Source: Bacteroides nordii WAL 11050 = JCM 12987 (GTDB lineage: Bacteria; Bacteroidota; Bacteroidia; Bacteroidales; Bacteroidaceae). Taken from it: a stretch of 64,000 bases of DNA. Shown here one piece after another: positions 43,088-51,327 of this stretch; within the stretch, counting starts at the first letter, position 1; each line of letters opens with the position of its first letter. The notes below the pieces were generated by a model that had not been told where the DNA came from, did not search any database, and was given only the letters and a program-made list of their open reading frames with translations. Both the position numbers and the translations under genes were made by a program. The stretch is from positions 1 through 64,000 of the forward strand of contig BAJA01000020.1 of assembly GCA_000613465.1 (NCBI GenBank), given 5' to 3'.

Positions 43088-44268
43088 TAGGGTACGTATT
43101 TATAGTATATCAATGCTTCTTTCAGGCGGTGAACCACCAGGAAGGGAAGCATCATGAATATCAGTAATGCCATATAGTTGGGCCATGAATAGGCCATACT
43201 GTAACCGTTGAGTGCCTGGTCTACATAGATCAGGAAATAGTGGCGCAGTGGAAACAGGTTACTCAATGCCTGAAGAATCGGGTGCATTGCCATTACCGGG
43301 AATGAGAAGCCGGAAATGGAGAACGAGATAACTCCCCATAAGGAAGCAAAACTCAATCCGAGACGCAGCGTAGGAAGTGTACCTATCATCACCACCCCAC
43401 AACATTGGGAAGCAAGCACTAGACAAAGGGTAGCCAGTATCATGGGCAGGATGCCACTATTGCACGGGAAATGCAGAAAACCATACAGGTACACATTATA
43501 GAAGATACCCATAATGAAGAATACCACCGTGTGGGGCAGTAACTTACCCGCCAATGCAATGTATATGGAGTTGTTACTCATACGCAGCCATTCACGGGCG
43601 GTGCGGTCTTTTATTTCCGTACCGATGGAGTAGACAGTGATCATGAAAATCATCAGCATGAGTACGCCGGGCACCAATGTGTTGCACAGATAGACGGAGT
43701 AGTTCAACCAGGGATTGTTCAGCGGATGTGTATCAATCACAATGGGTTGCAACAGAGCCATTGCCTGGTCTTCGGTAGCTCCTTTGGCATAAAGTACCGA
43801 ACGGCCGGCAGCTCCGGCCGCCAGTTCGCTCATCATCTTCATATCTTTGAAGAGTAATGAACCGGCTATGAGGTAGGAATTGTTGGTATAGAATGAAATC
43901 TTGGGCTGACGCTGGCTTTGCGCATCTGCCGATAGTCCTTTGGGGATATAGAAGAAGCCATAAATCTTTCCTTCCTGCACGGCAATACGGGCATCGGCCA
44001 CGCTTCCGTAATGTGCTACTACTGCCGTCTGTCCGAAAGCATCCAGATTACGGATCAGATTTCGGGAGGTGGCTGACTGGTCCATATCTACCGCACCTAC
44101 AGGCAGGTTGGTAGGCAGCCCCGAATCCATAAGTGTAGTAAAGAATATGTAGCAGAACAGCGGTGCAATAACCATGCAAAAGAGATAAAGCGGACGTGAC
44201 ACGAGGCGGCGACATTCGCGCTTCATGACCAGCCACAAGGCTATGTATTTCTTTTCTCTTTCTTTCAT
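43087..44268 (-). CDS. ABC-2 type export permease (first)
   Basis: A 393-residue protein homologous in layout to the next gene: MKREcrr-type N-terminal loop, first membrane segment PLYLFCMVIAPLFCYIFFTTL at about residues 26-46, a periplasmic domain with KISFYTNNSYLIAGSLLFKDMKMM, and a membrane bundle with LVPGVLMLMIFMITVYSIGTEIKDRTAREW. It is followed immediately by the second permease and preceded by hlyD after a 345-base spacer full of palindromic repeats. The set tolC-hlyD-permease-permease makes a tripartite exporter for drugs or lipids. Confidence 0.87.
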   Translation of the reverse strand: MKEREKKYIALWLVMKRECRRLVSRPLYLFCMVIAPLFCYIFFTTLMDSGLPTNLPVGAVDMDQSATSRNLIRNLDAFGQTAVVAHYGSVADARIAVQEGKIYGFFYIPKGLSADAQSQRQPKISFYTNNSYLIAGSLLFKDMKMMSELAAGAAGRSVLYAKGATEDQAMALLQPIVIDTHPLNNPWLNYSVYLCNTLVPGVLMLMIFMITVYSIGTEIKDRTAREWLRMSNNSIYIALAGKLLPHTVVFFIMGIFYNVYLYGFLHFPCNSGILPMILATLCLVLASQCCGVVMIGTLPTLRLGLSFASLWGVISFSISGFSFPVMAMHPILQALSNLFPLRHYFLIYVDQALNGYSMAYSWPNYMALLIFMMLPFLVVHRLKEALIYYKYVP

Positions 44269-44284
44269 ATGAATAGTGTTCTAA

Positions 44285-44330
44285 TTAATAATGTGTCAAT
44301 TAAATAATATGCCAATATGCCAATTAAATA
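44285..44330 (-). repeat. Word repeat of TGCCAAT, left arm of a nested hairpin
   Basis: AATAATGTGTCAATTAAATAA then TATGCCAATATGCCAATT (44288-44326) is the near reverse complement of 44571-44613, with about four mismatches in 39 bases. The two arms enclose the family-A element in the hlyD-permease spacer. Confidence 0.75.
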
Positions 44331-44343
44331 ATATAAGTAATCG

Positions 44344-44490
44344 TTCATCATTATATGATACTATTATTGAAACGCAGAAACTCGCAGATTCACGCAAAAC
44401 ATATCATCGCTCAAGTATAGCGCAGCTATTTAATCTGCGAAAATCTGCGATTATTTGCGTTTCAATAAAACGCTGTCATAGTACGAACTA
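44344..44490 (-). repeat. Dispersed palindromic element, family A copy 2
   Basis: GATACTATTATTGAAACGCAG (44353 on) to GCGTTTCAATAAAACGCTG, read on the minus strand, matches 9633-9750 over more than 100 bases, including CTATGACAGC, GCGCTATACTTGAGCGATG and GTATCATATAAT. It has two extra 10-base segments that copy 1 lacks, each repeating CGCAGATT or TTTCTGCG. Confidence 0.85.
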
Positions 44491-44570
44491 AATTTGAAGT
44501 ACTACTTACCAATATATTACGCGACAGCAGTACACCTTCCTTGCCTTATTGCACAGCATCATAGCGCAGC

Positions 44571-44613
44571 CAATTGGCATATTGGCACATTATCCAATTG
44601 GCACATTATTCAA
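44571..44613 (-). repeat. Word repeat, right arm abutting the hlyD stop
   Basis: CAATTGGCATATTGGCACAT and ATTGGCACATTATTCAAT pair with 44288-44326. The arm ends next to the hlyD stop at 44614, so the whole 330-base spacer can fold into a large stem-loop between hlyD and the permeases. Confidence 0.75.
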
Positions 44614-45606
44614 TTATTTCTTAATAATCACCGACATGCCCGGGCGCAACCCTTCTACAATTTCCATGGGGCGGGCACGTACTTCAAAGGTCTTCAAGTC
44701 AAACTGACCGGTTGTCTTAGTTGCTTTCCAGGCTGCATAAGTACCCAGGTCTTTCATATAATCTACCTTTAGTTTGATGGCTTTGTTGTCCAGTGCAGGA
44801 ACAATGGCCTCAAATTCTGCTCCCATAGTGAGGTTCTTCAACAGGTCTTCGCGTACGTTGAAGGTTACCCACATATCTTTCAGAATGGCAATGTTCATGA
44901 TGGGCGCTCCGGTACCGACTAACTCACCTACTTTAGGGAATATTTCGGAAACCTCTCCAGCCGCTTGTGCAATGAGGAAAGTCTCTTTAACGTAAGACTC
45001 TACTTCTGCCACAGCTCCTTTAGCACGTTCTACAAGAGCGGCAGCAGCCATTTTATCTTCACGTTCGGCACCGTTCTTCGCCATTGTGTATTGGGCTTTT
45101 GCTGCTTTCTCTGTAGCAATAGCCGCATTACGTTGTGCAGTCACTTCATCTAATTTCTGTGCTGGCATAACTCCTTGTTCAAACAGGTTTTTAACCCGTT
45201 TGTATGATTTCTCGGCAATATCAACACCTGCCTGAGCCTTCTGCCACATTTCGTATGCAGCCTGTATTTGTTCCTGGCGTGCTCCTTTGATTGCTTTTTC
45301 ATTTTGTGCCTGTGCAGCAGCTTCTGCGGCACGTGCCTGCTCCATTTTTGCAGCAATGTCCGGTGCTTCAAGAATAGCGAGGGTATCTCCCGCTTGTACG
45401 GTTTGTCCTTCCTTTACACGAAATTCAAGGATACGTCCCGGGACTTTACTCGATACACGATATTCATCTACCTCTGCCTGCCCTTGGATAATCTCCGGTC
45501 CTTTGCGGAGCACGAAGAAACCAACGACTGCAACCAATGCAATAACTCCCAACAGAGTAAGAAATGCAAGCAGCATATTGCTGTTCTGTGATTTTTGTGA
45601 TGCCAT
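44614..45606 (-). CDS. HlyD/EmrA-type membrane fusion protein
   Basis: A 330-residue periplasmic adaptor that bridges the inner-membrane permeases and the TolC channel. An N-terminal membrane anchor lies at about residues 10-32 (MLLAFLTLLGVIALVAVVGFFVL). The biotinyl-lipoyl-like domain has VDEYRVSSKVPGRILEFRVKEGQTVQAGDTLAILEAPD; a long coiled-coil hairpin with many Ala/Lys/Gln residues follows (about residues 75-200), and LIAQAAGEVSEIFPKVGELVGTGAPIMNI re-enters the lipoyl half. The C-terminus GLRPGMSVIIKK is the usual MFP end. It follows tolC after a hairpin-forming repeat spacer and precedes the permease pair. Confidence 0.92.
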   Translation of the reverse strand: MASQKSQNSNMLLAFLTLLGVIALVAVVGFFVLRKGPEIIQGQAEVDEYRVSSKVPGRILEFRVKEGQTVQAGDTLAILEAPDIAAKMEQARAAEAAAQAQNEKAIKGARQEQIQAAYEMWQKAQAGVDIAEKSYKRVKNLFEQGVMPAQKLDEVTAQRNAAIATEKAAKAQYTMAKNGAEREDKMAAAALVERAKGAVAEVESYVKETFLIAQAAGEVSEIFPKVGELVGTGAPIMNIAILKDMWVTFNVREDLLKNLTMGAEFEAIVPALDNKAIKLKVDYMKDLGTYAAWKATKTTGQFDLKTFEVRARPMEIVEGLRPGMSVIIKK

Positions 45607-45617
45607 TGTTATTTAGT

Positions 45618-45803
45618 TATTTAATTGACAATTGACAGTTGACAATTGACAGTTGCTATGCAGGTGTGCAAAACAACTCGTTTTCAACTATTGTTATTTA
45701 CTTATTTAATTTACAGTTTACAGTTATTTAATTTACAGTTTACAATTGACAATCGTAAATTGATAGTTGACAGCGCAGCTAACTGTCAATTGTCAACTGT
45801 CCA
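45618..45803 (-). repeat. TTGACAATTGACAG word hairpin between tolC and hlyD
   Basis: Direct repeats TTGACAATTGACAGTTGAC (45623 on) face the reverse complement AACTGTCAATTGTCAACTGT (45781-45800), and further TTTACAGTTTACAG repeats lie between (45710-45745). The arms flank the hlyD start region (start codon at 45606) and end at the tolC stop (45804). It is expected to form a long hairpin in the operon transcript. Confidence 0.75.
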
Positions 45804-47273
45804 CTATTTAAGTGTTCCTAATGACTTCTGTAGATATATCTCCGTCAGTTTTACATCTATCTGAGCGTCTATTTTCTCTGATTGGGCAGATAGCCAGGCG
45901 GTCTGAGCTTCGAGTACATTACTGGTAGCTATAACACCCTCTTGAAATCCCAAACGGGCATAGCGCAGATTTTCGTCTGCCTTCTCCTGATTCTTTTCAG
46001 CCATTACCAGTTTCTTGGTGGCCTCGTTTACTTTAAAGGCAGCTTGGTTAACCTGTAACTCTATTTTTTCTTTCGCATCCTCCAACTGATATTGTGCGAT
46101 GCGGGATTCTGCTTTTGCTGCTTTTACTTTATACATTCCCTCTCCCCAGTGCCAGATAGGTAATTGTACCATAACACCTACATTCCACATTCCTTTGAAT
46201 TTATTTTCAAAACCGTTGAAGACAGAAGGGTTAGTAACCATGTAGTTTCCCATTAATGCTACCGAGGGCAGATGTTCGGCACGGGTTACGTTTATTTTCT
46301 GCTTATATATTTGAGTTGCAAGTTCCAGGCTACGTATCTCCGGACGATTGGCATAAGCAGTGGTCATGTCAAATTGTACGTTTGATTTTAGCAGCGGCAA
46401 ATCTCCTATATTTTCATCAGCGAGCACGATGGGAGTAGTTAAATCAAGGCCACATAGTTGACAAAGCAACATTCTTGAAAGACTGAGTCCGTCCTCTACT
46501 TTAGTCAGTGTCATTTCGGCTTCGTTTACTTTCACACGTACAGATAATCCATCGGCTTTAGTTGCTACCCCTTCGGCAATCATCTTCTCTACATCGCTAT
46601 CTAATTTCTGAAGAAGCTCCAGATATCCTTCTGCCAATTTCTTCTTATTTACCAGTGAAACCACTTGCCAGTAAGCTTGATCTGTACTTAAAATAACTTC
46701 TTGTAAGCCAGAATGGTGTTGCTGGCGCGCTAGCTCTTCAGCATATTTAGTGATTTTGTTGTAAGCACGGATTTTACCTCCCATATATAGGGGTTGTGTC
46801 AATGTAATGGCACCTGCATATACATTTCGGGTGTCAGTGCGAAAGGCATCTACCAAAGATTCTCCTGCTCCGTTGAGAGCAGGGATCATTTCGTTTCCCA
46901 TTTGTGTGATGACCGGGGCGAGCTTTTGTGCTAATTCAGGGGGGAGTTGTCCTAAAACGGCTTGTCCTGCTTGTTGTAAAGGACCTCCTATACTGTTACC
47001 TAATCCTGATAACGCACCCTTTTGAGCATCATTTAATAGCGAAAACTCTTTTTGATTTCTCATGTAGGCTCCCGTTGCCGAGATATTGGGAAGGTAGTTG
47101 GTAAAAGCAGCCTTTCGCTGGTAATGTGCAGCATTTATTTTCTCATTACTGATGAGCAACTCTTTATTATTAGCCAAAGCCAATGCACGGCAACTATCTA
47201 AGTTGAGTATACTCTGTGCTTTTGTTGAAAAGAAAATGCTTAGCAGAATTGTCAGAATGAATATTTTTTTCAT
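45804..47273 (-). CDS. TolC-family outer-membrane efflux channel
   Basis: A 489-residue outer-membrane protein with signal peptide MKKIFILTILLSIFFSTKAQ. It shows the duplicated TolC pattern: LDSCRALALANNKELLISNEKINAAHYQRKAAFTNYLPNISATG and the second repeat ANRPEIRSLELATQIYKQKINVTRAEHLPSVALMGNY, with YAGAITLTQPLYMGGKIRAYNK and LPIWHWGEGMYKVKAAKAE as the strand-turn segments, and coiled coil in between. An insert rich in Pro/Gly/Gln at about residues 80-125 is longer than usual. It is the first gene of the export operon and its 3' end borders a hairpin repeat. Confidence 0.92.
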   Translation of the reverse strand: MKKIFILTILLSIFFSTKAQSILNLDSCRALALANNKELLISNEKINAAHYQRKAAFTNYLPNISATGAYMRNQKEFSLLNDAQKGALSGLGNSIGGPLQQAGQAVLGQLPPELAQKLAPVITQMGNEMIPALNGAGESLVDAFRTDTRNVYAGAITLTQPLYMGGKIRAYNKITKYAEELARQQHHSGLQEVILSTDQAYWQVVSLVNKKKLAEGYLELLQKLDSDVEKMIAEGVATKADGLSVRVKVNEAEMTLTKVEDGLSLSRMLLCQLCGLDLTTPIVLADENIGDLPLLKSNVQFDMTTAYANRPEIRSLELATQIYKQKINVTRAEHLPSVALMGNYMVTNPSVFNGFENKFKGMWNVGVMVQLPIWHWGEGMYKVKAAKAESRIAQYQLEDAKEKIELQVNQAAFKVNEATKKLVMAEKNQEKADENLRYARLGFQEGVIATSNVLEAQTAWLSAQSEKIDAQIDVKLTEIYLQKSLGTLK

Positions 47274-47283
47274 TGCATCTTGC

Positions 47284-47823
47284 GTATTATAAAGGTGATA
47301 CTTCTTTTTTTACAACATAAAATTCAAGTATTTTGTTTATGAAGATTTCCTGTTTTTCTCTTGCGATTAGCAGAATATTAATTGCATAAACAACGAAACA
47401 AAAGTAGAGGCTTTCTATGAATTGACAAAATGATTTAAGTTTTTTTGAGTATAATAATAAAGATACTTCTTTTATAGGATAATAAGACGGAATTACGGAA
47501 CTAATGATAGATACTATCTTTTGTGTGTTGATCTTACTCATCAAAGGATTTACTTTACTTAGTTTGCTACATTTATTTTTCAATAATCAGGTTTGGGTAC
47601 AAAAAATTTAATAAAATACTTTTCTTGTTTAGTATCATTTGTTTTTGGATTGTAATATTAATATATAACCTTAAAATGAGAATTAAAATTAATATATATT
47701 GTTTTATATTGAATAATGAAGAACATGAATGAAAAAAGTTAATGGAAGAAAATTTGTATTTGGTACAAAATGTACATCTACGATTAAGGTAATAAGTATT
47801 TTGTTAACGTTAAAAAATGCCCA
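47284..47823. other. AT-rich spacer between divergent tolC and susC
   Basis: About 540 bases with no convincing gene. A 98-codon minus-strand frame (47287-47583) has no family resemblance, and its low-complexity sequence argues against coding. The region must hold the promoters of the export operon and the glycan locus. I see no ECF or anti-sigma gene and no clear TAnnTTTG box with a matching -33; GTATTTTG near 47800 is one base short of consensus. Confidence 0.5.
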
Positions 47824-50800
47824 ATGAAAAAAAATCTAAAGTACAAGATTGAACTCTTGTTGTTTTCCCTATTTCTTTTTGTTCCATTCTTTACATATGC
47901 TACAGCACAAAATGATGTAGAAATAAGTTTGGATTTTACGAATGTTTCTTTAAGTAAAGTATTGAATGAGATTGGTCGTCAAGCTTCATTACGTATCGTG
48001 TATAATACTAAAGATGTGAATCCGGACCAAATTGTTTCAGTGAAAGCAAATTATCAGAAACTGTCTTCTGTTATGGCAAATTTACTGGAAAACACTAATG
48101 TAACATTTACGGTAAAGAATGATTATCTGGTGCTTTATTCTTCTAAAGGTACTAATGCTGTAAAGGAAGATGTTCAACAGAATAAGCGTATTATTAAAGG
48201 TTTGGTTTCTGATAATTATGGAGAGCCATTGATAGGGGTAAGTGTATTAGTGAAAGGAACTGCTACGGGAACTATAACTGATATTAACGGCAATTATTCT
48301 ATAGAAGTTCCGGATGATAAGGCTGTACTTGAGTTTAGTTACATAGGTTATCAAAAGGCTATATTATCAATAGCTGGTATTAGTTCTTTTGATGTTGTTT
48401 TGAAAGAAGATACTCAGGTTTTGAATGAGGTGGTTGTGACAGCTATGGGAATCACCCGCGAAGCCAAAACTCTTACTTATGCAGCACAAACGATTAAAAA
48501 TGATGAAGTAACTCGTATTAAAGAAACCAATTTCATTAATTCACTTCAGGGAAAAAGTGCGGGACTTACTATAACTCCTAATAATGCGGGTGCAGGTGGT
48601 GGAGCTTCTAAAATTGTACTCCGCGGTTCCACTTCTATTCTTGGAACCAATCAGCCATTAATTGTTATTGACGGTGTACCTATGCAAGATGGTATGGGGT
48701 CCCAGGTCACTGATGGAATAGCTTATGGCGGTGGACGTAGTGGCGACGATTTACTGTCTACTATTAATCCTGAGGACATTGAAAATATGACTATTCTTAA
48801 AGGACCGAATGCTGCTGCACTTTATGGTAGTGCTGCTAATAATGGTGTGATTGTTATCACCACCAAATCTGGTGCTTCCGGTACTGTAAAAGTAGATGTT
48901 TCCAGTAGTACATCTGTTGAGACAATCGCTATGTATCCTCATACTCAGCAACTTTTTGGTATTAGTGATAATAATCAGTGGTCGGCATGGGGACCTGAAA
49001 TCGGTACACGTTCGGCAGATGATGTGGCGTCTGCTCCATATCTAATGAACTCTGCCCGTAATTCTATAAAAGACTTTTTTAATTTAGGTGTAACGCTTAA
49101 TAACGGTATAACGCTAAGTGGTGGTACGGAAAATTCCCGTACATATTTCTCTTATAATAATACGTATCAAACAGGACTTATTCCTAATAATGATTTCCGT
49201 CGTAACAATGTGATGCTCAAGGAGGCATTCTCTTTGTTTGATAAACGTGTCAATATCAGTACAAGTCTTAACTGGATACATCAAAAAACAAATAATGCTC
49301 CGGTAGTTGGTAAGGCTTTGAGTACGCTTTATCCATTGTATCGTACTCCTGCTGATATTGATATGCGCTATTTTAAGCATAATTATAAACATATTGGAAC
49401 AAGAGCGGATAATATAGTAAGCGATCCGGAAAAAGGAAATCCTAAGTTGGCAGGACAACCTGTACAGACTTGGTATTGGTATGATCAATATTTAAATAAT
49501 CCATATTGGGTAGCTAATATGTATAATGATGTACAGAAGCGTGATCGTATAATGGGGAACATCACTTTGGATGCTATCATCTGGAAAAATATAAAATATC
49601 AGACGCGGTTTAGTGTAGACTATGTACTTCAAAATAATCTGAATGAAGAATATGCAGGAATGAATCGTGTAGGCTTTGATTATGTAGGTGGTAAATATTA
49701 TTCAAGTGACTCACGTACAAGTGATATTTATAACGATCATATGGTTTCCTATAACGAACGTCTGGATGATAAAGTAGATGTTAATGTAGCAGTGGGTACT
49801 AGTTTTACTCGACATTATAGTCGTAATACATCTATCACTACTAATATTGATACTTGTGGTATACCCAATGCATTTGTTCCTCAAAATAGTAAGTATAGTC
49901 GTCCCAATAATCCAAATGGTAGTGCGACATCCGCTAATGATAGTTGGAATTATTCCGATTGGAGTACAGCTGTTTTTGCAACAGCTTCTATTGGACTGTT
50001 TGATAAAGTGTACTTGGACGGTAGTTATCGTTTAGAGTGGGCACAATCATTTCAACAGTTTACTCAAGGGTCTGGATACAAGTCTTTCGATTACTATTCA
50101 GCTGGTGTTAATGTGCTTCTGGATAAATTCTTACCTCATTTAGATTGGCTTAATCAGTTAAAATGGCGTGGAAGTTGGTCTGTTGTGGGTAATCCTATAC
50201 CCAACACTCTTTTTTCCCGCCAAAGTTATAATTTCAGTAATGGTACTATAAATACTCGTCCGCCATTATTTGATGATCCTAAACCTGAAACTACGACTTC
50301 TTTTGAAACAGGTCTTGATGTATGGTTATTTGATAATAAATTCAATTTTGATATTACCTATTATAATTCTACACTTCGTAATCAATTTCTTTACGTTAGT
50401 ACAGCCAATGGTGAATCTAAACCTGTGAATACTGGTAAGATTCGTAATTATGGTCTTGAGTTTTCTGCAGGTTACCGTTGGAATATTAGTCATGATTGGC
50501 GTTGGCAAACAGGTTTTAATTTTGCTTGGAACGACAATCGTATTTTGGAAACTTATAAAACAGAAAGTGGAGCACCTTACATCGTAGAAATGGGAACCAA
50601 TGCATTTAAGATTAAGTATATAGAAGGAGGACGTTATGGAGATATTTATGTAAACTCTTTTGCTCGTGACGAAAACGGACATATAAAAATAAACGGTGCA
50701 GGTGATTATGAGAACGCTGTACCTGTGATGGAATCTGGTAAATATGAGACTTATGTAGGTAATACCACTTCTCCTGTTACTCTTGGATGGAACAATACTT

Positions 50801-51294
50801 TCTCTTGGAAGAATTTTAATTTGTATTTCCTTATTGACGGACGTATTGGTGGAAAGGTTATGTCTCTTACAGAACCTGACCTTGATTTGTTCGGTCTTTC
50901 CGAACGCTCGGCTCACGATCGTTTGAAAGGTGAGCGTGTTACGCAAAACGGAAAAGAATATGTTTTAAAAGAGCTTCCTGATGGTTCTGGTAATAAGGTT
51001 CCTGTTGAGAACTATTATACTACTATTGGTGCTTATCCTATGGAAGATCATGTTTACAATGCTACCAATTTGCGTATGCGTGATATTTCTTTAAGTTATA
51101 ACTTTTCTAACTTACTTGGTAAGAATACGGGATTGACTGCACAGTTTTCAATAAAGAATGCATTCTTTATTTATAAAGATTCGCCAATTGATCCAGATAT
51201 CTCTGTATCAGCGGCTAATGGTTATTCTGGTATTGATTGTTATTCATTGCCAACTACACGTAGTTATGCATTGACACTAAAATTCAGCTTCTAA
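47824..51294 (+). CDS. SusC-like TonB-dependent transporter with STN domain
   Basis: A 1156-residue outer-membrane glycan importer. It has a signal sequence (about residues 1-29), an STN domain at about 35-110 (VEISLDFTNVSLSKVLNEIG, then LLENTNVTFTVKNDYLVLYS), a carboxypeptidase-like domain at about 122-200 (IKGLVSDNYGEPLIGVSVLVKGT), a plug with NEVVVTAMGITREAKTLTYA and NPEDIENMTILKGPNAAALYGS, and a 22-strand barrel ending RSYALTLKFSF. STN domains usually signal to a FecR anti-sigma factor, but no such gene is nearby. It makes the outer-membrane pair with the next gene, susD. It is preceded by a 550-base AT-rich region. Confidence 0.95.
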   Translation: MKKNLKYKIELLLFSLFLFVPFFTYATAQNDVEISLDFTNVSLSKVLNEIGRQASLRIVYNTKDVNPDQIVSVKANYQKLSSVMANLLENTNVTFTVKNDYLVLYSSKGTNAVKEDVQQNKRIIKGLVSDNYGEPLIGVSVLVKGTATGTITDINGNYSIEVPDDKAVLEFSYIGYQKAILSIAGISSFDVVLKEDTQVLNEVVVTAMGITREAKTLTYAAQTIKNDEVTRIKETNFINSLQGKSAGLTITPNNAGAGGGASKIVLRGSTSILGTNQPLIVIDGVPMQDGMGSQVTDGIAYGGGRSGDDLLSTINPEDIENMTILKGPNAAALYGSAANNGVIVITTKSGASGTVKVDVSSSTSVETIAMYPHTQQLFGISDNNQWSAWGPEIGTRSADDVASAPYLMNSARNSIKDFFNLGVTLNNGITLSGGTENSRTYFSYNNTYQTGLIPNNDFRRNNVMLKEAFSLFDKRVNISTSLNWIHQKTNNAPVVGKALSTLYPLYRTPADIDMRYFKHNYKHIGTRADNIVSDPEKGNPKLAGQPVQTWYWYDQYLNNPYWVANMYNDVQKRDRIMGNITLDAIIWKNIKYQTRFSVDYVLQNNLNEEYAGMNRVGFDYVGGKYYSSDSRTSDIYNDHMVSYNERLDDKVDVNVAVGTSFTRHYSRNTSITTNIDTCGIPNAFVPQNSKYSRPNNPNGSATSANDSWNYSDWSTAVFATASIGLFDKVYLDGSYRLEWAQSFQQFTQGSGYKSFDYYSAGVNVLLDKFLPHLDWLNQLKWRGSWSVVGNPIPNTLFSRQSYNFSNGTINTRPPLFDDPKPETTTSFETGLDVWLFDNKFNFDITYYNSTLRNQFLYVSTANGESKPVNTGKIRNYGLEFSAGYRWNISHDWRWQTGFNFAWNDNRILETYKTESGAPYIVEMGTNAFKIKYIEGGRYGDIYVNSFARDENGHIKINGAGDYENAVPVMESGKYETYVGNTTSPVTLGWNNTFSWKNFNLYFLIDGRIGGKVMSLTEPDLDLFGLSERSAHDRLKGERVTQNGKEYVLKELPDGSGNKVPVENYYTTIGAYPMEDHVYNATNLRMRDISLSYNFSNLLGKNTGLTAQFSIKNAFFIYKDSPIDPDISVSAANGYSGIDCYSLPTTRSYALTLKFSF

Positions 51295-51327
51295 ATAAGT
51301 ATGACTTCTTAAAAATAAAATACAAAA

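Noticed and set aside
47287..47583. 98-codon minus-strand frame upstream of tolC
   Set aside because: Low-complexity Ile/Ser/Lys sequence in an AT-rich promoter region with no signal peptide or homologue that I recognise.
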